From NCBI RefSeq assembly GCF_002355515.1, contig NZ_AP014809.1, forward strand, positions 2,256,501 through 2,320,500: 64,000 bases of DNA, given 5' to 3'. Numbering within the stretch: the stretch's first letter is position 1; each line of letters begins with the position of its first letter. Positions 18,845 through 27,272 of the stretch are shown piece by piece. The translations under genes were made by a program, and so were the position numbers. This DNA comes from Methylorubrum populi (GTDB taxonomy: Bacteria; Pseudomonadota; Alphaproteobacteria; Rhizobiales; Beijerinckiaceae). The notes under the pieces were generated by a model. It was given only the letters and a program-made list of their open reading frames with translations, ran no database searches and was not told the DNA's origin.

Positions 18845-19510
18845 TCAGCGCTCATGAAGCCGGCCCGCCTCCGGGCATCGGTCCTGCCAGCCGTGGCGGA
18901 CGAGTTCCGGATCGGCATGCTCCTCGACCGGATGGCCGACGCAGAGATAGGCGATCAGCTCCCACGCGCCCGGAACGGCAAGGGCTTTCGTCACGGCGGC
19001 GGGCTCGAGGATCGACACCCAGCCGACGCCGAGTCCGTGGGCGCGGGCGGCGAGCCAGAAGGCGTGGATGCTGGCCGCCACCGAGTAGCGCAGCATCTCC
19101 GGCATGGTCGCCCGGCCGAGGCCGTGGCCGGCCTCCGTCGCGCCATCGCAGAACACCGCGAGGTGGACCGGCGCCTCGCGCAGGCCCGCGAGCTTCAGGC
19201 GGGCATAGAGCGCGCTCCGCTCGTCGGCGTAGGTCGCGCGGGCGGCGGCGTTGCAGCGCTCGAAGCTCGCGGCGACCGCCGCGCGCCGGCCGGCATCGGC
19301 GACCCGCACGAACCGCCAGGGCTGGCTGTTTCCGACGGAGGGCGCCAGCGTCGCGAGATCCAGGCAGGTCCGCAGCACGGCCTCGTCGACCGGGTCGCCG
19401 CGAAAGCGCCGGACGTCCCGCCGCCACGCGAAGAGATCCGCGAGGCGTGCCCGGAAGGCCGCGTCGAAGACGGGCGGACCGATCGACAGGGAGGGGGGAA
19501 GCTGAGACAT
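18845..19510 (-). CDS. bluB: 5,6-dimethylbenzimidazole synthase (BluB)
   Basis: A 221-residue flavin-destroying nitroreductase-fold enzyme. BluB converts reduced FMN and oxygen to dimethylbenzimidazole, the lower ligand of cobalamin. Diagnostic segments are AWRRDVRRFRGDPVDE, LAPSVGNSQPWRFV and GLGRATMPEMLRYSVAASIHAFWLAARAHGLGVGWVSI (read as separate motifs). The ATG at 19510 is chosen because the longer frame is unlike the family. No other cob gene is nearby and no cobalamin riboswitch consensus is seen upstream. General nitroreductase is the alternative. Confidence 0.88.
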   Translation of the reverse strand: MSQLPPSLSIGPPVFDAAFRARLADLFAWRRDVRRFRGDPVDEAVLRTCLDLATLAPSVGNSQPWRFVRVADAGRRAAVAASFERCNAAARATYADERSALYARLKLAGLREAPVHLAVFCDGATEAGHGLGRATMPEMLRYSVAASIHAFWLAARAHGLGVGWVSILEPAAVTKALAVPGAWELIAYLCVGHPVEEHADPELVRHGWQDRCPEAGRLHER

Positions 19511-19981
19511 CGCCGCCGCTTTCTCGCGCCGGCGGGCGCGGCTGCCAAGATGGTCTTCTCGATCTTCGTGGTTGCGGGTTCGCGATGCCCGGCATCGGCA
19601 CGAAAAAAGGGCGGCGCTCCGAGGAGGCCGCCTGAAGTCCTTGGGTCTCGAAACCTCCGGGTGTCGGCTGGCCGGGATCCGCGGCATTGCCCGAGGGCTG
19701 GGGAGCTCGGGTTCAGGCGCCGCCGCGGTGGACAGACCGACGAGGTTTCAGGTCACAGTGAAAGCGTTTCGCGGTGGCGATGGCAAGGCGGGATCGCGGC
19801 AAGACCGTGATGTTTGCCACCTCACCGTGCGGCGACGCACATGAGTCTCGCGCCTCGGTGCGAAATCGCCCGACGGGCGTTCGCGGTGAACGATGGCCGG
19901 CGAAGCACCTTGCGGGCGCCTCCGACGAGTCCCATCATCTCCCCTCGCCGCAGACAGGCCGGCACCGCTACGGGAGCGACG
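19511..19981. other. Divergent intergenic region, no gene seen
   Basis: 471 bases between bluB (minus) and the DUF2794 gene (plus). It should contain both promoters. I found no cobalamin riboswitch boxes on the bluB strand and no supported small gene. Confidence 0.4.
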
Positions 19982-20353
19982 ATGAGTGAGGGGCAGAGCG
20001 TCGATCACCGCTCGAACGACCGAGACAGTCAGGTCATCCCGTTTCCGTCCTCGACGAGCCCGCAAGTCGCCTTCCAGCGCGACGAGCTGCGAACCATCTT
20101 CAATCTCTACGGGCGGCGCGTCGCCGAGGGCGAGTGGCGCGACTACGCCCTCGATTTCCGCCGGGACAAGGCGGTGTTCTCGATCTATCGCCGGACCTCC
20201 GAGATGCCGCTCTACCGGATCGAGAAGGATCCCAAGCTCGCCCGCCGCCAGGGCGCCTACGCGGTGATTGCGGCGAGCGGGCTCGTGATGAAGCGCGGCA
20301 ACGACCTCGCCCGCGTCATCGGGGTGCTGGAGGGGCCGTTGCGGGCGGTGTGA
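19982..20353 (+). CDS. DUF2794 domain protein
   Basis: A 123-residue soluble protein. Residues 30-123 match DUF2794, a small alphaproteobacterial family of unknown function (FQRDELRTIFNLYGRRVAEGEWRDYALDF, then FSIYRRTSEMPLYRIEKDP). The first 30 residues are a variable polar tail. The ATG at 19982 is preferred over the long frame from 19814, whose extra residues are low-quality. Confidence 0.82.
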   Translation: MSEGQSVDHRSNDRDSQVIPFPSSTSPQVAFQRDELRTIFNLYGRRVAEGEWRDYALDFRRDKAVFSIYRRTSEMPLYRIEKDPKLARRQGAYAVIAASGLVMKRGNDLARVIGVLEGPLRAV

Positions 20354-20406
20354 TCCCGCCTCCGGGCGGGCCCGGCGACGGGATCGATGACATCACCGCC
20401 GGGCGG

Positions 20407-22581
20407 TTACCAGCGCACGACGATCTGGGCCCTGACCGTGCGGGGGGCGCCGGGAAGGATGTTGTTGTTGTTGTGCGCCGAGACGATGTAGCGGCGATCG
20501 AACAGGTTCTCGATGTTGACCTGCGCGCGCGCGTTCTCGCTGATGTTGTAGAACAGCCCGAGATCGAAGCGCGAGTAGCTCGGAAGCCGCACGGTGTTGT
20601 CCGAGGTCGCGAAGGAGTGCGACTGATTGATGAAGCCGACGCCGACCGAGAAGCGCGGGTCGATGTCGAACTTGTTCCACAACGTAAAGGAATTGAGAGG
20701 GACGAGACCGACATAGTTGCCGGGAAGGATCGTATCGGAAAGCCGGTTGGTGATGCGTGCGTCGGTAAAGGCGTAGCCGCCCGCGATCGACCACCAATCC
20801 GTCACGTAGCCGTTGGCGCCGATCTCCGCGCCTTGCGTGTTGGTCTGTCCCGAGGTCAGGAAGAAGCCGGGCCGGTTCGGGTCGGCGAGGCGCTGGTTGC
20901 TGCGGTCGAGGTTGAACAGCGCGCCGGTGATCTGAAGCACGGGTGAGACGTCGTACTTCACGCCCACTTCCGTGTTCTCGAACTTCTCCGGCTCGGCGAT
21001 GACGAGACCCGGTGTCAGCGCGCTGAACTGGTCGCCCGAGGAGGGCAGGTAGGAGACGCTGTAGCTCGTGTAGAGCGCGAGGTTCGGCAGCGGCTTCACG
21101 ACGATGCCGGCCCGCGGCGAGACCAGATCGTCGATGCGGGCATTGGTGACGTTGGTGCGCCGGTCCGTTGCGGCGAAGTCGAAATGGTCGAAGCGCAGGC
21201 CGCCGATGAGCTGGACGTACTCGTTCAGCTCGATCTGGTCCTGCACATAGGCCGCGGCGAGGCCGAGGTCGTACCGGCTGTTGGCATCGCTGGCGATGTT
21301 GCGGAAGGTGACGCCGACGCGCGAGACCGGCGCGAGCGGGTTGACCACGAGGCTCTGCGGTGCACCGGGCGTCGCGAAGAAGCCGGTCTCGCGCAGGCTC
21401 AGGCCCTCTTGGTAGCCGAGCTCGAACCCGCCGAGCAGGGTGTGCTTAACCGGGCCGGTGAGGAACTGATAGGTGAAGTCGGTCTGGTTGAAATAGTTCG
21501 TCCGGTCGGTCTGGCTGTTATAGGCCGAGAGCGAGACGGCCGTGCCGGCCGCGTTCACGGCGCCGCCCGGAAAGACGTTCTGGTAGAACTTGTTGTAGTC
21601 GGCGAAGCGCGACTGGCTGCGCATCACGACGCCGTTCTCGAACACGTGGTCGAGCTGCGCCGTCGCGATATGCGCGTTGACGTAGGTCTGCGACAGGAAC
21701 GGATTGCCGAAGAAGGTCGAAGTATTGTCGCGGTAGCGGTAGGGCCGGCCGAACTGCGAGGGAATCCCGCGATCGGTGGTGCGGTCGTCGTGGAAATACT
21801 CGTAGGACAGCTTGAGCGTCGTCTGCGGCCCGATGAGGAACGTCATCGTCGGGTTCACCCCGTAACGGCGGATGTCGACGAAGTCGCGGTAGGTCGCGGT
21901 GTCCTCGAACACGCCGTTCATACGGAAGAACACGTTGTCCGAGAGGCGGTCGCCGACATCGAGCGCCACGCGCTTGTTCGCGAACTGGCCGCCCTGGGCC
22001 ACGATTTCGCGGACCGGCACGCCGTCGGCTTCCTTGAGCACCCGGTTGATGACGCCGCCGCCGCCGCCGCGGCCGAAGATCATCGCGTTGGGCCCCTTCA
22101 GGACCTCGATGCGCTGGATGTTGTACAGGTCGCGATAGTACTGCACGTCGTCGCGGATGCCGTTGACGAAGAAATCGGCATTCGAGCGCTGGCCACGGAT
22201 GATCAGCTCGTCGCGGTTGCCCTCGCCCTGGGCCTGGATCACGCCCGGCACGTAGCGCGTCGCCTCGCCGATCGACTGGAAGCCCTGGTCGAGGATCTGC
22301 TCCCGCGTGATGACCGAGACGGATTGCGGCGTATCGAGCAGGGGCGTCGGCGTCTTGGTCGCGGAGCGCGTCGCCTTGCCGAGATAGCCAACCGTGACGC
22401 CGCCCTGCGGTTCGAGGCGGGGGACGCCGCGTCCGAGGCCTTCGACGGCCAGCTCATCCAGCGCGACCGCCGTCGGCACCGCGGCCTGGAGGACGGGCTG
22501 AGCCTGGACAGGGCTGGTGATTGCGGCAGCCGTACCTGCCAGAAGTGCAAACGCGACTTCGTTCGCTGCGCGACGTCTCAA
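20407..22581 (-). CDS. TonB-dependent siderophore receptor
   Basis: A 724-residue outer-membrane receptor. The order is signal peptide (residues 1-28, ending VQAQ), a probable TonB-box region (LDELAVEG near residue 42), plug domain (TPLLDTPQSVSVITREQILDQG through IEVLKGPNAMIFGRGGGGGVINRV), then a 22-strand barrel ending in the C-terminal QIVVRW. The plug signature TPQSVSVIT and the repeated NGIRDDVQYYRD type segment are those of ferric-siderophore receptors of the FhuA/FcuA type. The ligand is not determined. No TonB/ExbBD, permease or synthesis genes adjoin, so it works with systems encoded elsewhere. Confidence 0.92.
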   Translation of the reverse strand: MRRRAANEVAFALLAGTAAAITSPVQAQPVLQAAVPTAVALDELAVEGLGRGVPRLEPQGGVTVGYLGKATRSATKTPTPLLDTPQSVSVITREQILDQGFQSIGEATRYVPGVIQAQGEGNRDELIIRGQRSNADFFVNGIRDDVQYYRDLYNIQRIEVLKGPNAMIFGRGGGGGVINRVLKEADGVPVREIVAQGGQFANKRVALDVGDRLSDNVFFRMNGVFEDTATYRDFVDIRRYGVNPTMTFLIGPQTTLKLSYEYFHDDRTTDRGIPSQFGRPYRYRDNTSTFFGNPFLSQTYVNAHIATAQLDHVFENGVVMRSQSRFADYNKFYQNVFPGGAVNAAGTAVSLSAYNSQTDRTNYFNQTDFTYQFLTGPVKHTLLGGFELGYQEGLSLRETGFFATPGAPQSLVVNPLAPVSRVGVTFRNIASDANSRYDLGLAAAYVQDQIELNEYVQLIGGLRFDHFDFAATDRRTNVTNARIDDLVSPRAGIVVKPLPNLALYTSYSVSYLPSSGDQFSALTPGLVIAEPEKFENTEVGVKYDVSPVLQITGALFNLDRSNQRLADPNRPGFFLTSGQTNTQGAEIGANGYVTDWWSIAGGYAFTDARITNRLSDTILPGNYVGLVPLNSFTLWNKFDIDPRFSVGVGFINQSHSFATSDNTVRLPSYSRFDLGLFYNISENARAQVNIENLFDRRYIVSAHNNNNILPGAPRTVRAQIVVRW

Positions 22582-23101
22582 GATCAGTTCCCCGTCTTCT
22601 TGGCGACATTTGATGATGTCGTCCTATGACCTTGGCGCTCATGGCTGCATCACTCGACGGGGATCAAGCGGGCCGGATGCGATGATAGACAACAAAAGCA
22701 ATGTTTTTGTTTGGAATAATTCGTGAATTCGTGCCAAGGTACTGCGTAGTCGCGCAACTTTCCTAGAATAGAACTGCTTCAATCTGTGCAACGCAGAAAC
22801 TTTGTTGCTGAATCGCAACGGTGTTGATCAGAATTGTTGTAAATTGCTCGCTCACGCGCGCATCGAAGAGGGCCGCGGCGGCGAAAGCCCCGTCCGAGGC
22901 GGTGTGATTCGCCCTGATCACGGCGGAATGTTTTCGCGGTTGGAAGCGCGCGAAGCCAATCATCACGAATGTGTTCCGGGGCGGTGGTGCGGGTCGACGC
23001 GATGCGAGGTTGAGCCGGGGGCCGAGAGGGGCTCTCGGATGCACGGGCTCGGACGCAGCCTGCCGGGCCCGAGCCGTCGCGCGCCTTCGCGGCTGACTTC
23101 C
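22582..23101. other. AT-rich promoter region of the TonB-dependent receptor
   Basis: 520 bases between the receptor start and the eda stop. The stretch 22680-22860 is strikingly AT-rich for this chromosome and is the likely receptor promoter (minus strand). No canonical 19-bp Fur box is present. On the minus strand TTCTATTCTAGGAA (about 22760-22775) faintly resembles an Irr-type iron-control element, but the match is poor. Confidence 0.45.
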
Positions 23102-23722
23102 CTACCGGCCGGCGCGCAGCGTCGCGGCCGCCTCGGCGAGCCGCCGGATCGCCGACGGATCGGGCTTGCCCGGAGGGACGACCCAACTTCCGCCGACGCA
23201 GAGCACGGCGGGATGGGCAAGCCACTCGCCCGCTGTCGCTTCGGTGATGCCGCCCGTGGGGCAGAAGCGCACCTGGCCGAAGGGGGCGGCCAGCGCCTTC
23301 AGCGCCTTGAGGCCGCCCGCAGCCTCGGCCGGAAAGAACTTGAAGCGGTCGAGCCCATGATCGAGGCCGCGCATGATGTCGGCGGAGGTCGCGACCCCCG
23401 GCAGGTAGGGCACGCCGGACGCGATCGCGGCCTCCGTCAGCGGCGCCGTCAGGCCGGGGCTGACGATGAACCGGGCACCCGCACCGATGGCCGCCTCGAG
23501 ATCGCGCGCATTCAGCACCGTGCCGGCGCCGACCACCGCGCCCTCGACGCTCGACATCGCCCGGATCACGTCGAGCGCCGCGGGGGTGCGGAGGGTGACT
23601 TCGAGGGCGGTGAGCCCGCCGCCGACCAGGGCCTCGGCGATGGGCACCGCGTCGGCGGCATCCTCCACCACCAGCACGGGGATGACGGGAACGGAGCGCA
23701 TCAGCGCGTCGATGGTGCTCAT
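23102..23722 (-). CDS. eda: 2-keto-3-deoxy-6-phosphogluconate aldolase
   Basis: This class I aldolase splits KDPG to pyruvate and glyceraldehyde 3-phosphate, the last step of the Entner-Doudoroff pathway. The 206-residue barrel shows catalytic Glu41 (ALEVTLRTP) and Schiff-base Lys128 (RFKFFPAE), with CPTGGI near the C-terminus for phosphate binding. The ATG at 23722 is 40 bases downstream of the edd stop, forming an edd-eda operon. The long upstream frame overlaps edd and is not coding. Confidence 0.96.
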   Translation of the reverse strand: MSTIDALMRSVPVIPVLVVEDAADAVPIAEALVGGGLTALEVTLRTPAALDVIRAMSSVEGAVVGAGTVLNARDLEAAIGAGARFIVSPGLTAPLTEAAIASGVPYLPGVATSADIMRGLDHGLDRFKFFPAEAAGGLKALKALAAPFGQVRFCPTGGITEATAGEWLAHPAVLCVGGSWVVPPGKPDPSAIRRLAEAAATLRAGR

Positions 23723-23762
23723 GGGATCTCCTCCGGTATCGGTTCGGCTTGTCGCGGACGCC

Positions 23763-25592
23763 TCAGAGTCCTGCCGCCGCCAGCATCGCCGAGCCGCCGC
23801 GCTCGGCGTCGTCGGCGCCGTGGCGCATGAAGGCGAACAATTCGCGGCCGGTGCCGAGACCGTCCGGCGGCCGCACCGCATCCTCGCGCCGGTCCCACTC
23901 GGCCGGATCGACGAGCACTTCCAACAGTCCCTGCTCCGCCGAGAGGCGGATGATGTCGCCGTCGCGGATGCGGCCGATCGGGCCGCCGCCGACGGCCTCG
24001 GGGCTGAGATGGATCGCCGCCGGAACCTTGCCGGAGGCGCCCGACATCCGCCCGTCGGTGACGAGCGCGACCTTGTGGCCGCGGTCCTGCAGAACGCCCA
24101 GCGGCGGCGTGAGCTTGTGCAGCTCCGGCATCCCGTTGGCGCGCGGGCCCTGGAAGCGGACCACCACGACGACGTCGCGCTCCAGTTCGCCCGCCTTGAA
24201 GGCGGCGATGACCTCGTCCTGATCGGAGAAGACGCGGGCCGGGGCCTCGATGGTGCGGCGCTCGGGATCGACCGCGCTGGTCTTGAAGGTGGCCCGGCCG
24301 AGATTGCCCTTGACCAGCCGCATCCCGCCATCGGGCTGGAACGGGTTGGAGGGCGGGCGCAGCATCGTCTCGTCCAGCGGCGCGGCCGGCGCGTCCTCGA
24401 ACGTCAGTTCGTCTCCGTCGCCGATGAATTTCGGGTCGCGGGCGTGGTCGCGCAGGCTGCGGCCCGCGACCGTGAGGATGTCGTCGTGCAGGAGACCTGC
24501 ATCGATCAGCGAGGCGATGACGTAGGACATGCCGCCGGCCGCGTGGAAGTGGTTTACGTCGCCCGCGCCGTTGGGATAGACCCGCGCGATCAGCGGCACC
24601 ACGCCGGAGAGCCGGTCGAAATCCTCCCAGTCGATGACGATGCCGGCGGCCCGCGCCATGGCCGGGAGGTGAATCGCGTGGTTGGTCGAGCCGCCGGTGG
24701 CGAGAAGCCCCACGATGGCGTTGACGATCGCCCGCTCGTCGATGCAGCGCCCGAGCGGGCGGTAGTCGTTGCCGTTCCAGCCGATCTCGGTCAGCCGGTG
24801 GATCGCCGCGCGCGTGACCGCCTGCCGCAGCCGCGTGCCCGGATTGATGAAGGAGGCGCCGGGCATGTGCAGGCCCATCACGTCCATCATCATCTGATTG
24901 GAATTGGCCGTGCCGTAGAAGGTGCAGGTGCCGGCCCCGTGATAGGAGGCCGATTCGCTCTCCAGCAGCTCTTTACGGCCGACCTTGCCCTCGGCGTAGA
25001 GCTGGCGGATGCGCTGCTTCTCCTTGTTGGCGAGCCCCGAAGGCATCGGCCCGGCCGGGATCAGGATCACCGGCAGGTGGCCGAAGCGCAGCGCCCCGAT
25101 GATCAGGCCCGGCACGATCTTGTCGCAGATGCCGAGCAGGGCCGCGCCCTCGAACATGCCGTGGCTCAGGCCCACCGCGGTGGAGAGGGCGATGGTGTCG
25201 CGTGAGAACAGCGACAACTCCATGCCGCGCTGGCCTTGGGTGACGCCGTCGCACATGGCAGGCGTGCCGCCGGCCACCTGCGCGGTGGCGCCGACCTCGC
25301 GGGCGAAAATCTTGATCTGCTCCGGATAGCGCCCGTAGGGCTGATGCGCCGAGAGCATGTCGTTGTAGGCGGTGACGATGCCGATGTTCATGGCGCGGCC
25401 CGCGATGATCGCCGGCTTGTCCTCGCCGGAGGCCGCGAAGCCGTGGGCGAGGTTGCCGCAGGCGAGCGTCGGGCGGTGCACGCCCGCCTCCCTCTCGCGC
25501 TCGATCAGGTCGAGATAGGCGCGGCGACTGTCGCGGGAGCGCGCGATGACGCGTTCGGTGACCGCGGCGACCTCGGGGTGAAGCTCCGGCAT
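23763..25592 (-). CDS. edd: 6-phosphogluconate dehydratase
   Basis: This iron-sulfur enzyme dehydrates 6-phosphogluconate to KDPG. The 609 residues match the IlvD/Edd family: THe [34 protein letters not shown] and [10 protein letters not shown] segments carry the cluster cysteines, and the C-terminal [16 protein letters not shown] motif is present. The ATG at 25592 gives the usual family N-terminus ([15 protein letters not shown]). It is the first gene of edd-eda and has a LacI-type operator candidate 101 bases upstream. Confidence 0.96.
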   Translation of the reverse strand: MPELHPEVAAVTERVIARSRDSRRAYLDLIEREREAGVHRPTLACGNLAHGFAASGEDKPAIIAGRAMNIGIVTAYNDMLSAHQPYGRYPEQIKIFAREVGATAQVAGGTPAMCDGVTQGQRGMELSLFSRDTIALSTAVGLSHGMFEGAALLGICDKIVPGLIIGALRFGHLPVILIPAGPMPSGLANKEKQRIRQLYAEGKVGRKELLESESASYHGAGTCTFYGTANSNQMMMDVMGLHMPGASFINPGTRLRQAVTRAAIHRLTEIGWNGNDYRPLGRCIDERAIVNAIVGLLATGGSTNHAIHLPAMARAAGIVIDWEDFDRLSGVVPLIARVYPNGAGDVNHFHAAGGMSYVIASLIDAGLLHDDILTVAGRSLRDHARDPKFIGDGDELTFEDAPAAPLDETMLRPPSNPFQPDGGMRLVKGNLGRATFKTSAVDPERRTIEAPARVFSDQDEVIAAFKAGELERDVVVVVRFQGPRANGMPELHKLTPPLGVLQDRGHKVALVTDGRMSGASGKVPAAIHLSPEAVGGGPIGRIRDGDIIRLSAEQGLLEVLVDPAEWDRREDAVRPPDGLGTGRELFAFMRHGADDAERGGSAMLAAAGL

Positions 25593-25997
25593 GGCTCGTT
25601 CGCCTCGTTCGGATTTCGACGGCACGGCAGGCCCGCAAGATCGGGGCCCGCGCTCCCCTTAACATGGAGAGAGTCCAAACAGCATCACGCTTGTGAGAAC
25701 GTTTTCATTGTCCGGCCCCCGACGTCGACAGGGGCCATTTTCAGCGGCCGCCCGCGGCGCGGAGCGATCCGAATGCCGCGTGCGCATCACCCTCCGGCTG
25801 CAGCGGCGCATCGCCGCGGCGGACCGCTCCGCCGCAGGGCTGAATCGCTCGATCGGAGAGGACGCACAACGCGACCGGATTGCCGGAGGCTCGTTTTCGC
25901 TCTCGTCGTTTCCAAGGGTGTTGTGGACGCGGCCGTGCGCTCGTCCGATCGAATACGATCGCGTCCCGCTCCGCCGAGGGCGTCCGTGTCGGTCCTC
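25593..25997. other. Intergenic region containing the edd promoter
   Basis: 405 bases between the edd start and the hslO stop, both minus strand. The edd-proximal part contains the operator candidate listed separately; the rest shows no supported gene on either strand. Confidence 0.45.
25694..25707. promoter_or_regulatory. LacI/GntR-type operator candidate upstream of edd-eda
   Basis: TGAGAACGTTTTCA is a 14-bp palindrome with one mismatched pair. It fits the common LacI-family operator pattern TGnAAnCGnTTnCA at all but one defined position (read on the minus strand as TGAAAACGTTCTCA). It lies 101 bases upstream of the edd start. A LacI-family repressor responding to gluconate or a sugar acid would be a sensible regulator; none is encoded in this window. 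Confidence 0.55.
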
Positions 25998-27014
25998 TCA
26001 CGCCCCCGGCGCGGCGGCGATCTCCCGCTCCACCTCGGCCGGATCGAGCACGTAGCGGCGTGAGCAGAACTCGCAGGTGATGGCGATGGTGCCGTCATCC
26101 GCCACCATGTCCCGACGCTCCTCGGCCGAGAACGAGCGGATCATGCCCATCACCCGCTCCTGCGAGCAGCGGCAGCGCTCGACTACCGTCTGCGCGTCGA
26201 AGACCCGCACGCCGCGCTCGTGGAACAGCCGGTAGAGCAGCCGTTCGCTCGAGACCGCCGGATCAATCAGTTCGTGATCCTCCACCGTTCCGACGAGGCT
26301 GCGCGCCTCGGTCCAGGCATCGTCCTCGGCGGGCGCGCCGGTGAGGATCTCATGACCCTCCGGTGCGTCGCCGGGGGGAAGGTCGGCCTGGCGCATCCGG
26401 TCGGGCGATGTCGGCAGGAACTGCACCAGCAGGCCGCCGGCCCGCCAGCGGCTCTCTCCTCCCTCCATCTGCTCGGCCACGGCGAGGCGCACCAGCGTCG
26501 GGATCTGCTCGGACTGGCGGAAATACTGGTGCGCCGCCTCCTCCAGGCTCTGGCCTTCGAGCGCGACGACGCCCTGATAGCGGCTCTGGGTCGGGCCCTG
26601 GTCGATGGTCATGGCAAGGTGGCCCCGGCCCATCAGGTCGGCGGCGCGCGCCTTCGGACCGAGGGCCGCCACCGGCTCCGCGTCGAAGCGGGCGGTGGCG
26701 CGCACGCGGTCGGGCGCCTCGAAATCGACCACCAGCATGTTCACCGGCCCGTCCGTCTTGGTCTGGAGCTGGAAGCGGCCTTCGAGCTTGAGCGAGGCGC
26801 CGAGCAGCACGGTGAGCGCCGCCGCCTCGCCGATCAACCGGGCGACGGCGTCGGGATAGCCGTGGCGGCGCAGGACCGTGTCGATCGAGGGCCCGAGCCG
26901 CACCGCGCGACCGCGCAGATCCAGCGCCTCGACGGCGAAGGGCAGCACGGCGTCGTCGCCGCCCTCGAGCGAGGGCATGGGCGGCATGGAGGAAGAGGCG
27001 TGTCCGGAGCTCAT
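25998..27014 (-). CDS. hslO: Hsp33 family redox-regulated chaperone
   Basis: A 338-residue cytoplasmic holdase activated by oxidation when its C-terminal zinc centre is lost. The zinc ligands are present as CRC (in VERCRCSQE) and CEFC (in ITCEFCSRRY), the usual CxC plus CxxC pattern. The N-terminal substrate-binding domain includes the DGPVNMLVVDFEAP and GRGHLAMTID segments. The ATG at 27014 gives a ~30-residue tail before the domain; an in-frame start at 27107 is less likely. Confidence 0.94.
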   Translation of the reverse strand: MSSGHASSSMPPMPSLEGGDDAVLPFAVEALDLRGRAVRLGPSIDTVLRRHGYPDAVARLIGEAAALTVLLGASLKLEGRFQLQTKTDGPVNMLVVDFEAPDRVRATARFDAEPVAALGPKARAADLMGRGHLAMTIDQGPTQSRYQGVVALEGQSLEEAAHQYFRQSEQIPTLVRLAVAEQMEGGESRWRAGGLLVQFLPTSPDRMRQADLPPGDAPEGHEILTGAPAEDDAWTEARSLVGTVEDHELIDPAVSSERLLYRLFHERGVRVFDAQTVVERCRCSQERVMGMIRSFSAEERRDMVADDGTIAITCEFCSRRYVLDPAEVEREIAAAPGA

Positions 27015-27272
27015 GGGCTCTCCGTGTCGGGCTGGGAGAAAGGGGCGGGAGAACGGCCGGTCCGGCGGCATCACGCCAAACCGGCGGAAGCGCAAGGGCA
27101 GGGGCACGTCCTCGACAGGCCCTCATATGGGGAGCAGCGTGCCGCGGCGCGAGGGTGGTGCGAGAGCGGCGCGGGACGCTCCAGGCTCGGTATCCTTCCG
27201 CAAGTCCCGAAGGCGGTCGCAGGCCGCGAGCCGGCGATGTCCGCTCGGGCGTCGGGGGTGACGGGACGGCTC

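Noticed and set aside
19759..19772. Second LacI-type operator (TGAAAGCGTTTCGC) upstream of DUF2794
   Set aside because: Fails at the terminal CA of the consensus and sits over 200 bases from the gene; probably chance.
19511..19981. Cobalamin riboswitch upstream of bluB
   Set aside because: The conserved GCCACTG and GCCCCCGC-type boxes are not visible on the minus strand.
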